A stretch of 64,000 bases of DNA, taken from the NCBI RefSeq assembly GCF_001434135.1, contig NZ_AZEB01000004.1:1-64000 (forward strand), in the 5' to 3' direction. The translations under genes and the position numbers were made by a program. This document shows, piece after piece, positions 25,931 through 35,477 of this stretch (position 1 is the first letter of the stretch; the number at the start of each line of letters is the position of its first letter). A model generated the notes under the pieces. The model did not search any database. It was not told where the DNA came from and worked only from the letters and a program-made list of their open reading frames with translations. The stretch comes from Lentilactobacillus kisonensis DSM 19906 = JCM 15041. GTDB lineage: Bacteria; Bacillota; Bacilli; Lactobacillales; Lactobacillaceae.

Positions 25931-27745
25931 ATGCTATATCCAACTAACACAACAAGTAGAACCGTAACTGATTTAAACGGAGTATGGAAGTTTATGGTTG
26001 ATCCAGAAACGACGCCAATTGATCCAGGAAAACCACTGCCAACCAATGACGTAATGGCTGTTCCGGCATCGTTTAACGATCAGACCGCGGAGGCTAAAAT
26101 TAGGAGTCACACTGGTTACTTCTGGTATCAACGGTCCTTCACGGTGGCAAAACCCTTAAGAGCGCAACGATTAGTTTTGAGATTCGGGTCGGCCACTCAT
26201 GAAGCTTGGGTCTATTTAAATGGTAAGGAGATTACGCATCACAAAGGTGGCTTTACACCCTTTGAAGTTGAGATTAACGACTACCTTAAAGACGAAGACA
26301 ACTTATTAACTGTCAAACTAAGTAATATTTTGGACTATTCGACCATCCCGGTTGGTAACTATAGTGAAACTAAGGACGTCGATGGTCATATTACCCGTAA
26401 GGTGGACGAAAACTTTGATTTCTTTAACTATGCTGGCTTGAATCGGCCGATTAAAATTTATTCAACGCCTAAAGCCCACATTGATGATATTGTGATTGCC
26501 CCCGATGTCGACTTGGCCCATAAGCAGGCCGATGTTCATATTATGGTTCAAACTGGTGGTGAGCCGTTTGATGAAGTTCGAACGATCATTCTTGATGAAG
26601 AGGGTCACCAAGTTGGTGAGGGTTCAGGAACGGATGAGCAAATTACCCTCAGTCGTGTTCACTTGTGGCAGCCGTTGCACGCTTACCTCTATACTGCCAA
26701 GGTTGAAGGGATGCTTAATGGTCAGCCGGTAGATATCTACGAAGAACCATTTGGTGTTCGGACAGTCAAGGTCACTGACGGGAAATTTCTTATTAACGGC
26801 CAGCCATTTTACTTTAAAGGATTTGGAAAACATGAGGATACCTATATTAATGGCAAGGGTCTCAATGAAGCGTACAATGTTTTAGATCTTAACCTAATGA
26901 AGAAAATGGGGGCTAATTCCTTTCGAACGTCACATTACCCATATTCCGATGAAATGATGCGGCTGTGTGATCGGGAGGGAATTGTCGTGATTGATGAAAC
27001 GCCAGCAGTTGGGCTGATGGTGTCATTTACCTTTGACAACTCTGAGATTTCCAAGCCTGGTTATCAAGATGACACTTGGAAGGATCTCAAAACAGCAACG
27101 GCTCACCGGCAAGCAATTCACGAAATTATCGACCGGGACAAGAATCACGCCTGTGTTGTAATGTGGTCGATTGCCAATGAAGCGGCTAACTATTCAAAAG
27201 GGGCTCATGAGTATTTTGAACCGTTGTTTAAATTAGCCCGCCAGCTCGATCCACAGAAGCGGCCGCTAACATATATTGATCTGGTTTGGTCCAACCCACA
27301 GTCGGATAAGAGTAGCGATTTACTAGACGTGATCTGTTTGAATCGATACTACGGGTGGTATCTAGACACCGGTGATTTGGAAATCTCTGAAGAGAAGACC
27401 AGAGCCGAACTTAAAGCTTGGCAGGCTAAGTACCCAGACAAACCGATTATGTATACGGAATATGGTGCTGATACAATTCCTGGGCTTCACAGCGCTTACG
27501 ATGAACCGTGGTCAGAAGAATTTCAAGAAGACTATTACAGAATGAATAGCAGGGTGTTTGATGAGATCCCGAATTTTGTCGGGGAACAATTATGGAACTT
27601 CGCGGATTTCCAGACTAAGTATGGTATCCAACGGGTTCAGGGAAATAAAAAGGGCGTCTTTACCCGCTCACGGGAACCTAAATCGGTTGTCAGGTATCTT
27701 AGCCAACGCTGGCATTCGATTCCGAATTTTGGCTATAAAAAATAG
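25931..27745 (+). CDS. uidA: Beta-glucuronidase (GH2)
   Basis: 604 residues, the same size as E. coli UidA (603). It hydrolyses beta-D-glucuronides in the cytosol, releasing glucuronate for UxaC. The acid/base Glu is E417 in WSIANEAAN and the nucleophile E510 in MYTEYGADT. The NxK signature that recognises the carboxylate is N572-K-K574 in QGNKKGVFTR, which separates it from beta-galactosidases. The ATG at 25931 has GAAGGAGACGG before it; a TTG 36 bp upstream opens a longer frame that is not conserved-looking. A cre box and the shared operator precede it. GH31 follows after a hairpin repeat. Confidence 0.95.
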   Translation: MLYPTNTTSRTVTDLNGVWKFMVDPETTPIDPGKPLPTNDVMAVPASFNDQTAEAKIRSHTGYFWYQRSFTVAKPLRAQRLVLRFGSATHEAWVYLNGKEITHHKGGFTPFEVEINDYLKDEDNLLTVKLSNILDYSTIPVGNYSETKDVDGHITRKVDENFDFFNYAGLNRPIKIYSTPKAHIDDIVIAPDVDLAHKQADVHIMVQTGGEPFDEVRTIILDEEGHQVGEGSGTDEQITLSRVHLWQPLHAYLYTAKVEGMLNGQPVDIYEEPFGVRTVKVTDGKFLINGQPFYFKGFGKHEDTYINGKGLNEAYNVLDLNLMKKMGANSFRTSHYPYSDEMMRLCDREGIVVIDETPAVGLMVSFTFDNSEISKPGYQDDTWKDLKTATAHRQAIHEIIDRDKNHACVVMWSIANEAANYSKGAHEYFEPLFKLARQLDPQKRPLTYIDLVWSNPQSDKSSDLLDVICLNRYYGWYLDTGDLEISEEKTRAELKAWQAKYPDKPIMYTEYGADTIPGLHSAYDEPWSEEFQEDYYRMNSRVFDEIPNFVGEQLWNFADFQTKYGIQRVQGNKKGVFTRSREPKSVVRYLSQRWHSIPNFGYKK

Positions 27746-27751
27746 TGGATC

Positions 27752-27873
27752 AGGACGGCTGCACAAAGCAGAAACTGGAACGTAAGCACCTCTGACAAAA
27801 ATCTCCCAAAACCAGGGATTTCTGTCAGAGGAGACTTATGTTCCAGTTTCTAAGCGCCTGGATCCACTCACTT
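27752..27873 (+). repeat. Hairpin repeat copy R7 between uidA and the GH31 gene
   Basis: AGGACGGCTGCACAAAGCAG begins it and GGATCCACTCACTTA ends it. The arms AAACTGGAACGTAAGCACC and CACCTCTGACAAAAATC pair with GATTTCTGTCAGAGG and CTTATGTTCCAGTTT. It starts 7 bp after the uidA stop and ends next to the GH31 ribosome binding site, so it lies inside the probable two-gene transcript. Confidence 0.85.
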
Positions 27874-27892
27874 ATTGAAAGAGGATTATCAA

Positions 27893-30388
27893 ATGAAAGT
27901 AAGTCGAAAATTATTATCAGTTACCCCAGAAGACAATTATTTATTGGTTAAAACGGATGGGGCTCAGTTCCAAGTTTATTTGCTGGATGAAAACATCATT
28001 CGTATTCGGGGAACGTTCAAGGATCAGTTTGATACCGAGGAGTCATATGCGCTGGTTAAAACAGCGTGGGATGACCAATTAGATGACTTGTTTAAGGATG
28101 AACGGCAAAAGGTTGCCCCATTGGCAATTAAGGCTGAGGATAAGGGGAAGGAATATCTCATTGCTGGGCCCAAGTACGATTTGCATATCAACAAAGAACC
28201 CTTTGAGTTTAAGATTACTAACAAAAACGGCACCGTACTTCACGAGGATTTAGCTAAACGGTCGTTTATGCAGGACGATCACGGGCGATCCTACCATTAT
28301 ACTAAAATGGGCGATCATAACTTCTTCTATGGATTTGGTGAAAAATCAGGTGAGTTAAATAAATTTAAACGACGAATGCGGATGCATAACACCGATTCTC
28401 TTGGTTGGAACGCAACTAAATCCGATCCGCTTTATAAAATGATTCCCTTCTACATTAACTTGGACGCCTCACTGAACACAGCAACGGGAATGTTTTACAA
28501 CAACTCGTATGATTCTGTATTTGATATGGATAGTGAGCATAGCAATTATTGGAAACGGTTTAGCTACTTTGAGTGTGATGGTGGTGATATTGACCTATTC
28601 TTTATTGGTGGGCCAACGGTTAAGGACGTCGTTGAACATTACACTGATTTGACTGGAAGGAGTGCGATGGCGCCATTAGCTTCACTGGGTTATATGGGAT
28701 CAACGATGTACTACACTGAGTTAGATACCAATTCAGATCAAGCGATTTTAGACTTTGTCGATACGTGTAAGAAAAACGGCATTCCGTGTGACGGCTTTTT
28801 CCTTTCGTCAGGTTATACATCAGGTAGTGATGGCAAACGATACGTGTTTAATTGGAACAAAAAGCGTTTTCCAGATCCAAACAACTTTGTTGAAGAGCTA
28901 AAACAGCGTGGGGTTTTGCTGGCACCAAATATTAAGCCGGGGATGTTATTAACCCATCCATTTATGAAGGATTTTGAAGCTGGAAATGCTTTCGTAAAGA
29001 CGCCAGATAAAAAAGGTTATGAAGTCGATCAATATTGGGGTGGTGACGCTCACTTTATTGACTTTACCAGCGAGGATGGTCGTAATACTTGGAATGATTT
29101 TATGACTAAGGCGCTTTTGTCCAAAGGAATCACGTCAATTTGGAACGATAATAACGAGTACGAAATTAACGATGGGCAAGCTCAAGTGGCTGCCGATGGG
29201 TTAGGGAAGCCGATTGAGAGTCTTAAGCCAATTATGTCCACGATGATGGCGAAGTCAGCTCGGAAGGCAATTCATGATTACAATCCAAATGTTCGGCCAT
29301 ACATTACCAACCGAGCCGGGTTTGCGGGAATTCAACGGTATGCGCAAACTTGGGCGGGTGATAACCGGACGTCTTGGACAAATGTGAAGTACAACGTCCC
29401 GACGATCTTAGGAATGGGGTTATCAGGAGTTGCTAACCAGGGGTGTGATATTGGTGGCTTTGATGGCCCCGCACCAGAGCCAGAACTCTTTGTTCGCTGG
29501 GTTCAAAATGGGATTTTCCAGCCACGATTCTCGATTCATTCTTCAAATGATGACAATACAGTGACGGAACCGTGGATGTACCCTAAGTTTATGTCATACA
29601 TTCGGGATGCCATCCGCTTGCGGTACCGATTAGTGCCTTATTTCTACTCCCTATTATTTGAAGCCTCAACGAAGGGATCACCAATCATGCGCCCACTGGT
29701 ATATGAATTTCAAGAAGACCCTAAAGTTCTAGAAGAGAGTTTCGAATTTATGCTGGGGTCGTCATTGCTAGTTGCAAACGTATTGGATAAAGGCCAGACG
29801 ATTAAATCAGTGTACCTGCCAAAGGGTGCAAACTGGGTTAATTTATCTGATGGGCACTATTACGACGGTGGGCAAACGATTCAGGTACCAGTTGACTTGC
29901 ACAGTATCCCAATGTTCCTGAGAACCGGTGGTATTATCCCAACCGCACCGGGATTGATGAATATTCATAATCAGGTTATTGATAGTTTGAACCTGTTGAT
30001 TGAGCCATCGGAGGCAAGTTCCTTCACTCTCTATGAAGATGATGGGAAGACTAATGATTACCAAAGTGGCAATTATTTAACCACGAATTACCAGGTGTCG
30101 AGCTCAAACGATGGCGTTGTGGTTGACGTTCATAACGCCGGCAGTTACGCATCAAAGGTAAAGCAGTTCAAATTGGAGGTATTATGTCCCCAAACAGCCC
30201 CAGCTCAAGTTTCAATTTTGGGCAAGGAAATTGAGCAGTTCTTGAACTATGATAAATTTGTGAATGCAAGTCAAGGCTGGTTCTTCAATGGTGAAAACCG
30301 GCGGGTAATTGTGAAATTTGAACGACCGAGTGAAGCAGATTATCAGGTGGCTCTTAATTTCAAGGTGAAGGATTTGATTTCGATTTAA
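27893..30388 (+). CDS. GH31 glycoside hydrolase, probable alpha-glucosidase
   Basis: 831 residues, cytosolic. The catalytic nucleophile is D419 in SIWNDNNEYE and the acid/base D490 in WAGDNRTSW, both in alpha-glucosidase rather than alpha-xylosidase (TDFGE) form. The N-terminal beta-sandwich and C-terminal beta domains frame the barrel (about residues 240-600). It should release glucose from alpha-glucosides; the exact glycoside is not readable. The ATG at 27893 follows GAAAGAGGA. It is probably transcribed with uidA through hairpin R7, which suggests use of mixed plant glycosides. Confidence 0.88.
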   Translation: MKVSRKLLSVTPEDNYLLVKTDGAQFQVYLLDENIIRIRGTFKDQFDTEESYALVKTAWDDQLDDLFKDERQKVAPLAIKAEDKGKEYLIAGPKYDLHINKEPFEFKITNKNGTVLHEDLAKRSFMQDDHGRSYHYTKMGDHNFFYGFGEKSGELNKFKRRMRMHNTDSLGWNATKSDPLYKMIPFYINLDASLNTATGMFYNNSYDSVFDMDSEHSNYWKRFSYFECDGGDIDLFFIGGPTVKDVVEHYTDLTGRSAMAPLASLGYMGSTMYYTELDTNSDQAILDFVDTCKKNGIPCDGFFLSSGYTSGSDGKRYVFNWNKKRFPDPNNFVEELKQRGVLLAPNIKPGMLLTHPFMKDFEAGNAFVKTPDKKGYEVDQYWGGDAHFIDFTSEDGRNTWNDFMTKALLSKGITSIWNDNNEYEINDGQAQVAADGLGKPIESLKPIMSTMMAKSARKAIHDYNPNVRPYITNRAGFAGIQRYAQTWAGDNRTSWTNVKYNVPTILGMGLSGVANQGCDIGGFDGPAPEPELFVRWVQNGIFQPRFSIHSSNDDNTVTEPWMYPKFMSYIRDAIRLRYRLVPYFYSLLFEASTKGSPIMRPLVYEFQEDPKVLEESFEFMLGSSLLVANVLDKGQTIKSVYLPKGANWVNLSDGHYYDGGQTIQVPVDLHSIPMFLRTGGIIPTAPGLMNIHNQVIDSLNLLIEPSEASSFTLYEDDGKTNDYQSGNYLTTNYQVSSSNDGVVVDVHNAGSYASKVKQFKLEVLCPQTAPAQVSILGKEIEQFLNYDKFVNASQGWFFNGENRRVIVKFERPSEADYQVALNFKVKDLISI

Positions 30389-30507
30389 GTAAGTGTGCGG
30401 AGAAAAGCGGTTAGCTGCGGTAATATAAGGGCCCTCCCTCTAAAATCCTGGTTTTGGGGATTTTAGAGGGAGGGCCCTTATATTGTTAGCAGCTGCTTTT
30501 CGGATCA
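30389..30507 (-). repeat. Hairpin repeat copy R8
   Basis: It directly follows the GH31 stop (TAAGTAAGTGTGCGG). The arms AAGGGCCCTCCCTCTAAAATCC and its complement flank the shared TGGTTTTGG loop. The GC-rich arm sequence is unique to this copy. Confidence 0.85.
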
Positions 30508-30890
30508 CCATTCCACTAGATAGCGGCGGAAATTCCATCTTAAAGGGGGCAGAGTGCCATTTTATGTCAGATTTTCAATGGTCAGCGGTTAAATGTTTCG
30601 GTTAAACAACAAATTATTATTCTGATCATCGCAATTATTATCGGGATTATTATCGTTATTCTAAATTCAATCGCTGGGTATTAATCGCTCGCAAATTGGA
30701 TGTGGATGCTCAGCAATCTACGTTCACTAGAAAAAGAGTTGCCTCATCAATACGTTATCAAACAATCCATAACGGTTAAAGCATTGATCTTGACAAAGTC
30801 AATCCCAAAAATCATACTAATCTAGTTAACTAATATAAAGGGTTAGCTTGGCGATACAGAGCTGGGTTAAGCAGGACGGTACGCTGTATT
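30508..30890. other. Gene-free stretch with a possible broken small membrane peptide
   Basis: No complete gene is seen. From 30564 ATGTCAGATTTTC opens a short frame that stops at once. Another frame from about 30597 would encode a hydrophobic segment (QQIIILIIAIIIGIIIVILN, stop at 30683), but it has no start codon. One base deletion would join the two, so this may be a dead small membrane protein. Confidence 0.3.
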
Positions 30891-30908
30891 TTGAGGGGGA
30901 GAATTAAA

Positions 30909-33041
30909 ATGAAATCACAAAAGCATTTATTGACGGCACTTATCTTAATGTGCTCAACTATTTTATTAACAACCACTATCACCCAGTTCACAACCACGCC
31001 AGTTACAATCATCGCTCGGGCCGATTCATCAGCTTATCAGAGCATTTCTGATATTATGCCAAATCAGAAATTGCAGGAGCTTGTCCTGTATAACATGAAG
31101 GAACAAGGATTGGTGGACAGCAGTACCACACTAGCTACTATTAGTACAGCGGATTTTACAACTGCGCTGGGTCAATTGACCTCGTTGACTTGGGATCCCG
31201 GTACCCCCGGCAAGGACCAAACCTATAACAATTTAGACACCGTTGTCAAAAATAGTAACGGTGCCATCGAGCCAGAGGTCAACCCGGGTAACTATTCTCT
31301 GAAGGGGTTAGAATATGCTACCAACTTGAAAACATTAAAACTGGCAGCTGACTCAAATTATGGGTCAAAATTTTATCGAGGGGATATCATTGATGTAACC
31401 CCCTTAGAGAACTTGACTCATTTAGAGCACATTAATTTAGCTGGCAATCGAATTACAGATGTTTCACCCATTGATCATCAACATCTCCCAAATGTAACCT
31501 GGTTGGATGTTAGCGGTAATTGTATTGCTAACCTAAATGTGCTTGATGCTAATGATTACACACAAAACTTTGCTTGGTCCGAGCAGATAATCTTTCACTC
31601 ACCGATTACGCTACATGGCAATTCCTATACCTGGGAAAATGTTTTTAAGGATGCATTGCCTAAGAATTCCACAAATTCTGCCGTTGGTGCCCCCTATCAA
31701 TCTAAAAATATCGAGTTGGCCCCCGATGTAATGGGCTACTTCATTCCCGATTACCCGCATTATCAACAACTAGAAGTTTGGCAAAACGGAATTGCACGGG
31801 GTGGAACTCAGACGATAACGGGAGATACGAAAGATAATATAACGTTTACCGGGCTTGCCCAACAAATTAAACCCAATTACGTTAAAAATGATCCATGGGG
31901 AACTACGGCTACAGTTATTAACACCGGTTCTAAAACGGATTCGTATTATATGATTGCTTGTTACGGAACTTCAATCAGTAGTGATACCATTGATTATTAT
32001 CTCCCCTATACCATCGCTTCTGAAATCAATTACACCATTCACCTAGTTGATGAAAATGGTCAGTCATTGAACAAAGACGTTAGTGGTAAAGGCTATGCTG
32101 GCGATAAAGTTAATGTTCCAACCATTCCGGGTTATACCGTCAACGATAGCAAAGTTGTCAGCGGCCAAGTCGTCATCCCAGAGGCCGGTGGGACAATTAC
32201 CGTTGTTTACAAGAAGAACGCTAACCCGGTTACCCCGGTTAATCCCGATACACCAAGCGTTACGTCTGACACAAACCCGGCTGTTACGCCAAGCAGTGAG
32301 TCAACAGTCCCATCAAAAACCGAATCGCGGCCAGCAACTCCTACCAAAGAAAGTTTTGTGGGCCAAGCCGTTTATTCATTACGAAAAATTCACCTCTATA
32401 AAAACACCAATTTCACGAAGGCTGCTCGAAAAGCCAGCTACTCAAAGAAGCCTCGTCCTTACCGGCCAATGTTTGTGGTCACAGGTTACCGGAGATCAGC
32501 AACTGGTAAATTAAGATACAAAGTCCGCGATGTGAATCATGCCAGCAAAACAGATGGGTTAGTTGGTTACATCACCGCTAATTGGAATTATGTTCGCCCT
32601 GTGTACTATCAAAGTAAATACAAGACGCTTACTGTCATTAATCCCCGGGGTGTTAATGCTTATAAGAAGGTCAATTTAACTAAGAAGGTTCGCAACTACA
32701 AGCAAGGCACTGTCCTCCACGTCACCAAGTTTATCCATCATAACTTAACCACTCGCTATGTTTTGAGTAACGGGAATTACATTACTGGAAACCGCAAGCT
32801 GGTTAAGATGGGTAAGCAAAAGATGCCACGTTACGTCAGGGCTAAGAAGGACCTTAAGCGTTACAAGACAATTAACTTAACCGAACGTAATAAACACATC
32901 AAGCGTGGTACCAAGATTCGAATTAAGAATTACGATTTCTCACACGCCAATAGCGTTACCAAGGCTGGTACTTTGAGATATCACATTGCTGGTGGGTACA
33001 TCACTGGCAATACCAAATACGTTAAAGTAATCAAGCGATAA
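30909..33041 (+). CDS. Leucine-rich-repeat surface protein with MucBP-like and DUF5776 domains
   Basis: 710 residues from the ATG at 30909 (GAGGGGGAG before it). A signal peptide runs to about residue 40 (IIARA/DS). Residues about 125-230 hold a few internalin-like repeats (LTHLEHINLAGNRITDVSPI). Near residue 380-440 is a MucBP-like domain (YTIHLVDENGQSLNKDVSGK to GTITVVYKK). A PVTPVNPDTPS spacer leads to a basic tail of about 220 residues that matches the tail of the BspA-type protein at 17.3 kb almost position by position. No LPxTG motif is present. Adhesion to host or plant material is inferred. A terminator follows. Confidence 0.85.
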   Translation: MKSQKHLLTALILMCSTILLTTTITQFTTTPVTIIARADSSAYQSISDIMPNQKLQELVLYNMKEQGLVDSSTTLATISTADFTTALGQLTSLTWDPGTPGKDQTYNNLDTVVKNSNGAIEPEVNPGNYSLKGLEYATNLKTLKLAADSNYGSKFYRGDIIDVTPLENLTHLEHINLAGNRITDVSPIDHQHLPNVTWLDVSGNCIANLNVLDANDYTQNFAWSEQIIFHSPITLHGNSYTWENVFKDALPKNSTNSAVGAPYQSKNIELAPDVMGYFIPDYPHYQQLEVWQNGIARGGTQTITGDTKDNITFTGLAQQIKPNYVKNDPWGTTATVINTGSKTDSYYMIACYGTSISSDTIDYYLPYTIASEINYTIHLVDENGQSLNKDVSGKGYAGDKVNVPTIPGYTVNDSKVVSGQVVIPEAGGTITVVYKKNANPVTPVNPDTPSVTSDTNPAVTPSSESTVPSKTESRPATPTKESFVGQAVYSLRKIHLYKNTNFTKAARKASYSKKPRPYRPMFVVTGYRRSATGKLRYKVRDVNHASKTDGLVGYITANWNYVRPVYYQSKYKTLTVINPRGVNAYKKVNLTKKVRNYKQGTVLHVTKFIHHNLTTRYVLSNGNYITGNRKLVKMGKQKMPRYVRAKKDLKRYKTINLTERNKHIKRGTKIRIKNYDFSHANSVTKAGTLRYHIAGGYITGNTKYVKVIKR

Positions 33042-33071
33042 ATCCTAAAAATCGGACTTACCACTTTTGTT

Positions 33072-33120
33072 AAAAGCTCCCAGCCATTCATGTTTTGTGA
33101 ATGGTTGGGAGCTTTTAATT
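33072..33120. terminator. Bidirectional terminator
   Basis: AAAAGCTCCCAGCCATTCA pairs with TGAATGGTTGGGAGCTTTT, a 19-bp stem serving both converging genes. Confidence 0.9.
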
Positions 33121-33151
33121 TTGAAGAGATTGGTTGCCACTTTTTAAAACT

Positions 33152-34486
33152 CTAGCTTAACTCGTCCCGGATAAATAGCTGCCACACTGTGAAGACGCAA
33201 TAAACCAACGAAATTGCCCAGGCAATCGGATTTGAATAACAAATCGCCACAAAGCCTGCTGAACCCAGCGCAATGAAACTACCGATTGAACGGCCCAACA
33301 GTTCACCAAAACCAGAGATGATGGCATAAAGACTGTGACCCCATCCCTGCAGTGTGTTTCGAAAAATCATTAATAGTCCGTGAATTGGGAAGAAAAAGGA
33401 AATAATGGTGAGATATTCGACTGCGCTTTTGGTTGTTGCTGGCGAATCAGTTCCTAGAACCATCGTGACTAAAGGAACCTTAGCCAAGTTGACGACGATA
33501 AATGAGATGATTGAGTAAGCAACTTGGATGAGGACGCCGTTAGTGATCCCTCTTTTTATTCGCTGCCGGTTTTTAGCACCAAAGTTTTGGGCTTGGTAAG
33601 TGGCCATGGCCGCCCCAACGCTTTCCATCGGTAGGGTGAACAGCTGCCGAATTTTATCGGCAGCTGATTGTGCAGCTACAATGCTGGAGCCCAGCCGGTT
33701 AATGGCGTCTTGCATAATAATAGCGCCAATTGCCGAGACACAATACTCAAAGCCCATGGGGATGCCAATGACACTCATTTTACGAACGTGGGGTAGTGAG
33801 AATCGCCAATGCGCCTTTTGAAGTGATAACTTTGAATGGCCAACGAAGAAAAGAGCAATGTTTAATAAGCCACCAACAAACTCGCTGATCACCGTTGCCC
33901 ATGCAGCTCCGGCAACCCCCATATGGAATTGCAGGATAAAAACCAGATCAAGGATCACGTTGAGAACTAAGGAAATTATTAAGAAGTGCAGAGGGTGAAT
34001 CGAATCACCAAATGCGCGTAATGCCGCGGCAGAGTAATTGTAAAGAATGTTGGCGGGGATGCCAATGAAAGAAATGGTGGTAAAGGTTAGCGCCATTGAC
34101 ATAATATTGGTGGGCGTATTGAGCCCCTTCAATAGAGGTGAGGCCACGACGATCATTAATGGCGTTAAGACAATGGCATAAATGACGCTTAGCCAAACGC
34201 CATTAGTGAAAAATTGCTTGGTTGCTAACTCATCATGAGCGCCAACACTTTGGGACAGAGGGATACTAAACCCAATTGAACTTCCCTGAATAAAGCCGAT
34301 GATTAAAAAGCTGAGTGGATAATAAGCCCCAACCGCAGCCACCGCGTCAATGCCAATTAAACGGCCCACAATTAGGGTATCGATGAAGTTGTAGAGCTGT
34401 TGAAATAGTGAACCGCCGACCAGTGGTAAAGAGAATAGGATGAGTTTGGTCAGGGGATTACCAACCGTAAGGTCCTGTTTATTCAT
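33152..34486 (-). CDS. MATE-family efflux transporter
   Basis: 444 residues with 12 membrane helices in two homologous halves. It starts with the family opening KLILFSLPLVGGSLFQQLYN and contains FIDTLIVGRLIGIDAVAAVG. The second half shows the same pattern with EYCVSAIGAIIMQDAINRLG. It should export cationic drugs or metabolites by Na+ or H+ antiport. The ribosome binding site before the ATG is weak (AGGTTTCC). It lies downstream of the GntR gene on the same strand, but a strong hairpin separates them, so it is probably a separate unit. Confidence 0.88.
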   Translation of the reverse strand: MNKQDLTVGNPLTKLILFSLPLVGGSLFQQLYNFIDTLIVGRLIGIDAVAAVGAYYPLSFLIIGFIQGSSIGFSIPLSQSVGAHDELATKQFFTNGVWLSVIYAIVLTPLMIVVASPLLKGLNTPTNIMSMALTFTTISFIGIPANILYNYSAAALRAFGDSIHPLHFLIISLVLNVILDLVFILQFHMGVAGAAWATVISEFVGGLLNIALFFVGHSKLSLQKAHWRFSLPHVRKMSVIGIPMGFEYCVSAIGAIIMQDAINRLGSSIVAAQSAADKIRQLFTLPMESVGAAMATYQAQNFGAKNRQRIKRGITNGVLIQVAYSIISFIVVNLAKVPLVTMVLGTDSPATTKSAVEYLTIISFFFPIHGLLMIFRNTLQGWGHSLYAIISGFGELLGRSIGSFIALGSAGFVAICYSNPIAWAISLVYCVFTVWQLFIRDELS

Positions 34487-34521
34487 AAATCCGGAAACCT
34501 TTCCAATGACTGAAGACTAAA

Positions 34522-34562
34522 TAATGGGCGAAAAGCGGCTAAAACTGCTTTCGCCCATTAAA
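34522..34562 (-). terminator. Terminator after the GntR regulator gene
   Basis: TAATGGGCGAAAAGC and GCTTTCGCCCATTA form a strong stem between the GntR gene and the MATE gene. Confidence 0.75.
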
Positions 34563-34580
34563 TATATTTCAGAAATTTAC

Positions 34581-35282
34581 TTAATTTGACGTATCTGATG
34601 CCGAATTGCTTTCCTCATCATAGTTTCGGAAATAGTCTGGGTAAGCCTCTAAGACTTGGCCCTTTTCCAACAACATTAAATGCAGATGTTCATTAACCAA
34701 ATATTCCAAATCATCGATGTTTTTCTCAACCACGGCATCAAAAATATGCTTGTGTTGGGTGTAAATGGTACTCCAGTTCAAGTCCATTTCCTTCAAACGG
34801 AGTCGACGGAACCGGTTTAACTGGGTGTTATTAATCTGGAGCCAATCCCAAACGGTATCCTTATCAACGACTTTATAGAATTCATGATGAAAATCCTGAT
34901 CAAGGTCGAAAAAGCTATCGGGGTTGATTTCACTCGCCGTTTTGTCTTGCTCCTTTAAGTTTTCCCGTAAAGTAGCAAGTGCGTCTTCTGAAATATTGGC
35001 AGCGGCGTTAATCATAATCTTGGGTTCGATACATTCCCGGACGAAGCGGGCGTCCTTGGCATCTGCCATATCAATTCTCGTAATATAGGTCCCACTCTGG
35101 GGAATAACTTCAATTAAGCCTTCCCGTTCAATTCGGATGATCGCTTCTCTGACAGGGGTTCTCCCTAATCCGAGTTCTTGAGAAATGGTTTTTTCAGATA
35201 TTTTTTGGCCAGGGATGTAGTCAAAGTGAATGATTTTGTATTTAATTTCGTGGTAAGCATCGCTTCTCATATTATCCATCAT
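34581..35282 (-). CDS. GntR-family (FCD/FadR subfamily) regulator, candidate uronate repressor
   Basis: About 233 residues. The winged helix-turn-helix covers residues about 5-70 (ISEKTISQELGLGRTPVREA, RIEREGLIEVIPQSGTYI). The C-terminal helical FCD domain has the expected metal-ligand pattern (D-x3-H in DLDQDFHHEF and later His). Three ATGs stand in a row after AAGGAGATT; the middle one (35280-35282) has the best spacing. It is divergent from uxuB, whose promoter carries a perfect 14-bp palindrome, the classic layout for UxuR/ExuR-like control. The ligand would be fructuronate or a related uronate (inference). An extended -10 (TGCTATAAT) lies at 35308-35316. Confidence 0.85.
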   Translation of the reverse strand: MMDNMRSDAYHEIKYKIIHFDYIPGQKISEKTISQELGLGRTPVREAIIRIEREGLIEVIPQSGTYITRIDMADAKDARFVRECIEPKIMINAAANISEDALATLRENLKEQDKTASEINPDSFFDLDQDFHHEFYKVVDKDTVWDWLQINNTQLNRFRRLRLKEMDLNWSTIYTQHKHIFDAVVEKNIDDLEYLVNEHLHLMLLEKGQVLEAYPDYFRNYDEESNSASDTSN

Positions 35283-35352
35283 CATAATCTCCTTTATAAC
35301 ACCACACATTATAGCATACTGAGTATGACCGGCGCGTCTCGAAATGTGGGTA

Positions 35353-35417
35353 TTGACAATCTGATATATCAGAATATAATTAACCTGTAAGCGGATTCAG
35401 AATACTGGTGTATTAGT
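35353..35417 (+). promoter_or_regulatory. uxuB promoter with operators O2 and O3
   Basis: TTGACA (35353-35358), 16 bp, TATAAT (35375-35380). The perfect palindrome TCTGATATATCAGA (35360-35373) fills the spacer, so bound protein would block RNA polymerase. A second site, ACTGGTGTATTAGT, lies at 35404-35417, about two helical turns into the leader. Confidence 0.75.
35385..35400 (+). promoter_or_regulatory. cre-like box at the uxuB start site
   Basis: CTGTAAGCGGATTCAG matches the central cre positions TGNAANCGNWNNCA; only the outermost bases deviate. Confidence 0.5.
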
Positions 35418-35477
35418 TTCGCTTTTAACATCGCTTGGCGGTACAGTCTATAAAGATTGCAATAGGAGGATCAATTG

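Noticed and set aside
30564-30683. Small hydrophobic membrane peptide gene
   Set aside because: The hydrophobic frame lacks a start codon and the frame with an ATG stops after 13 codons; at best it is a broken gene.
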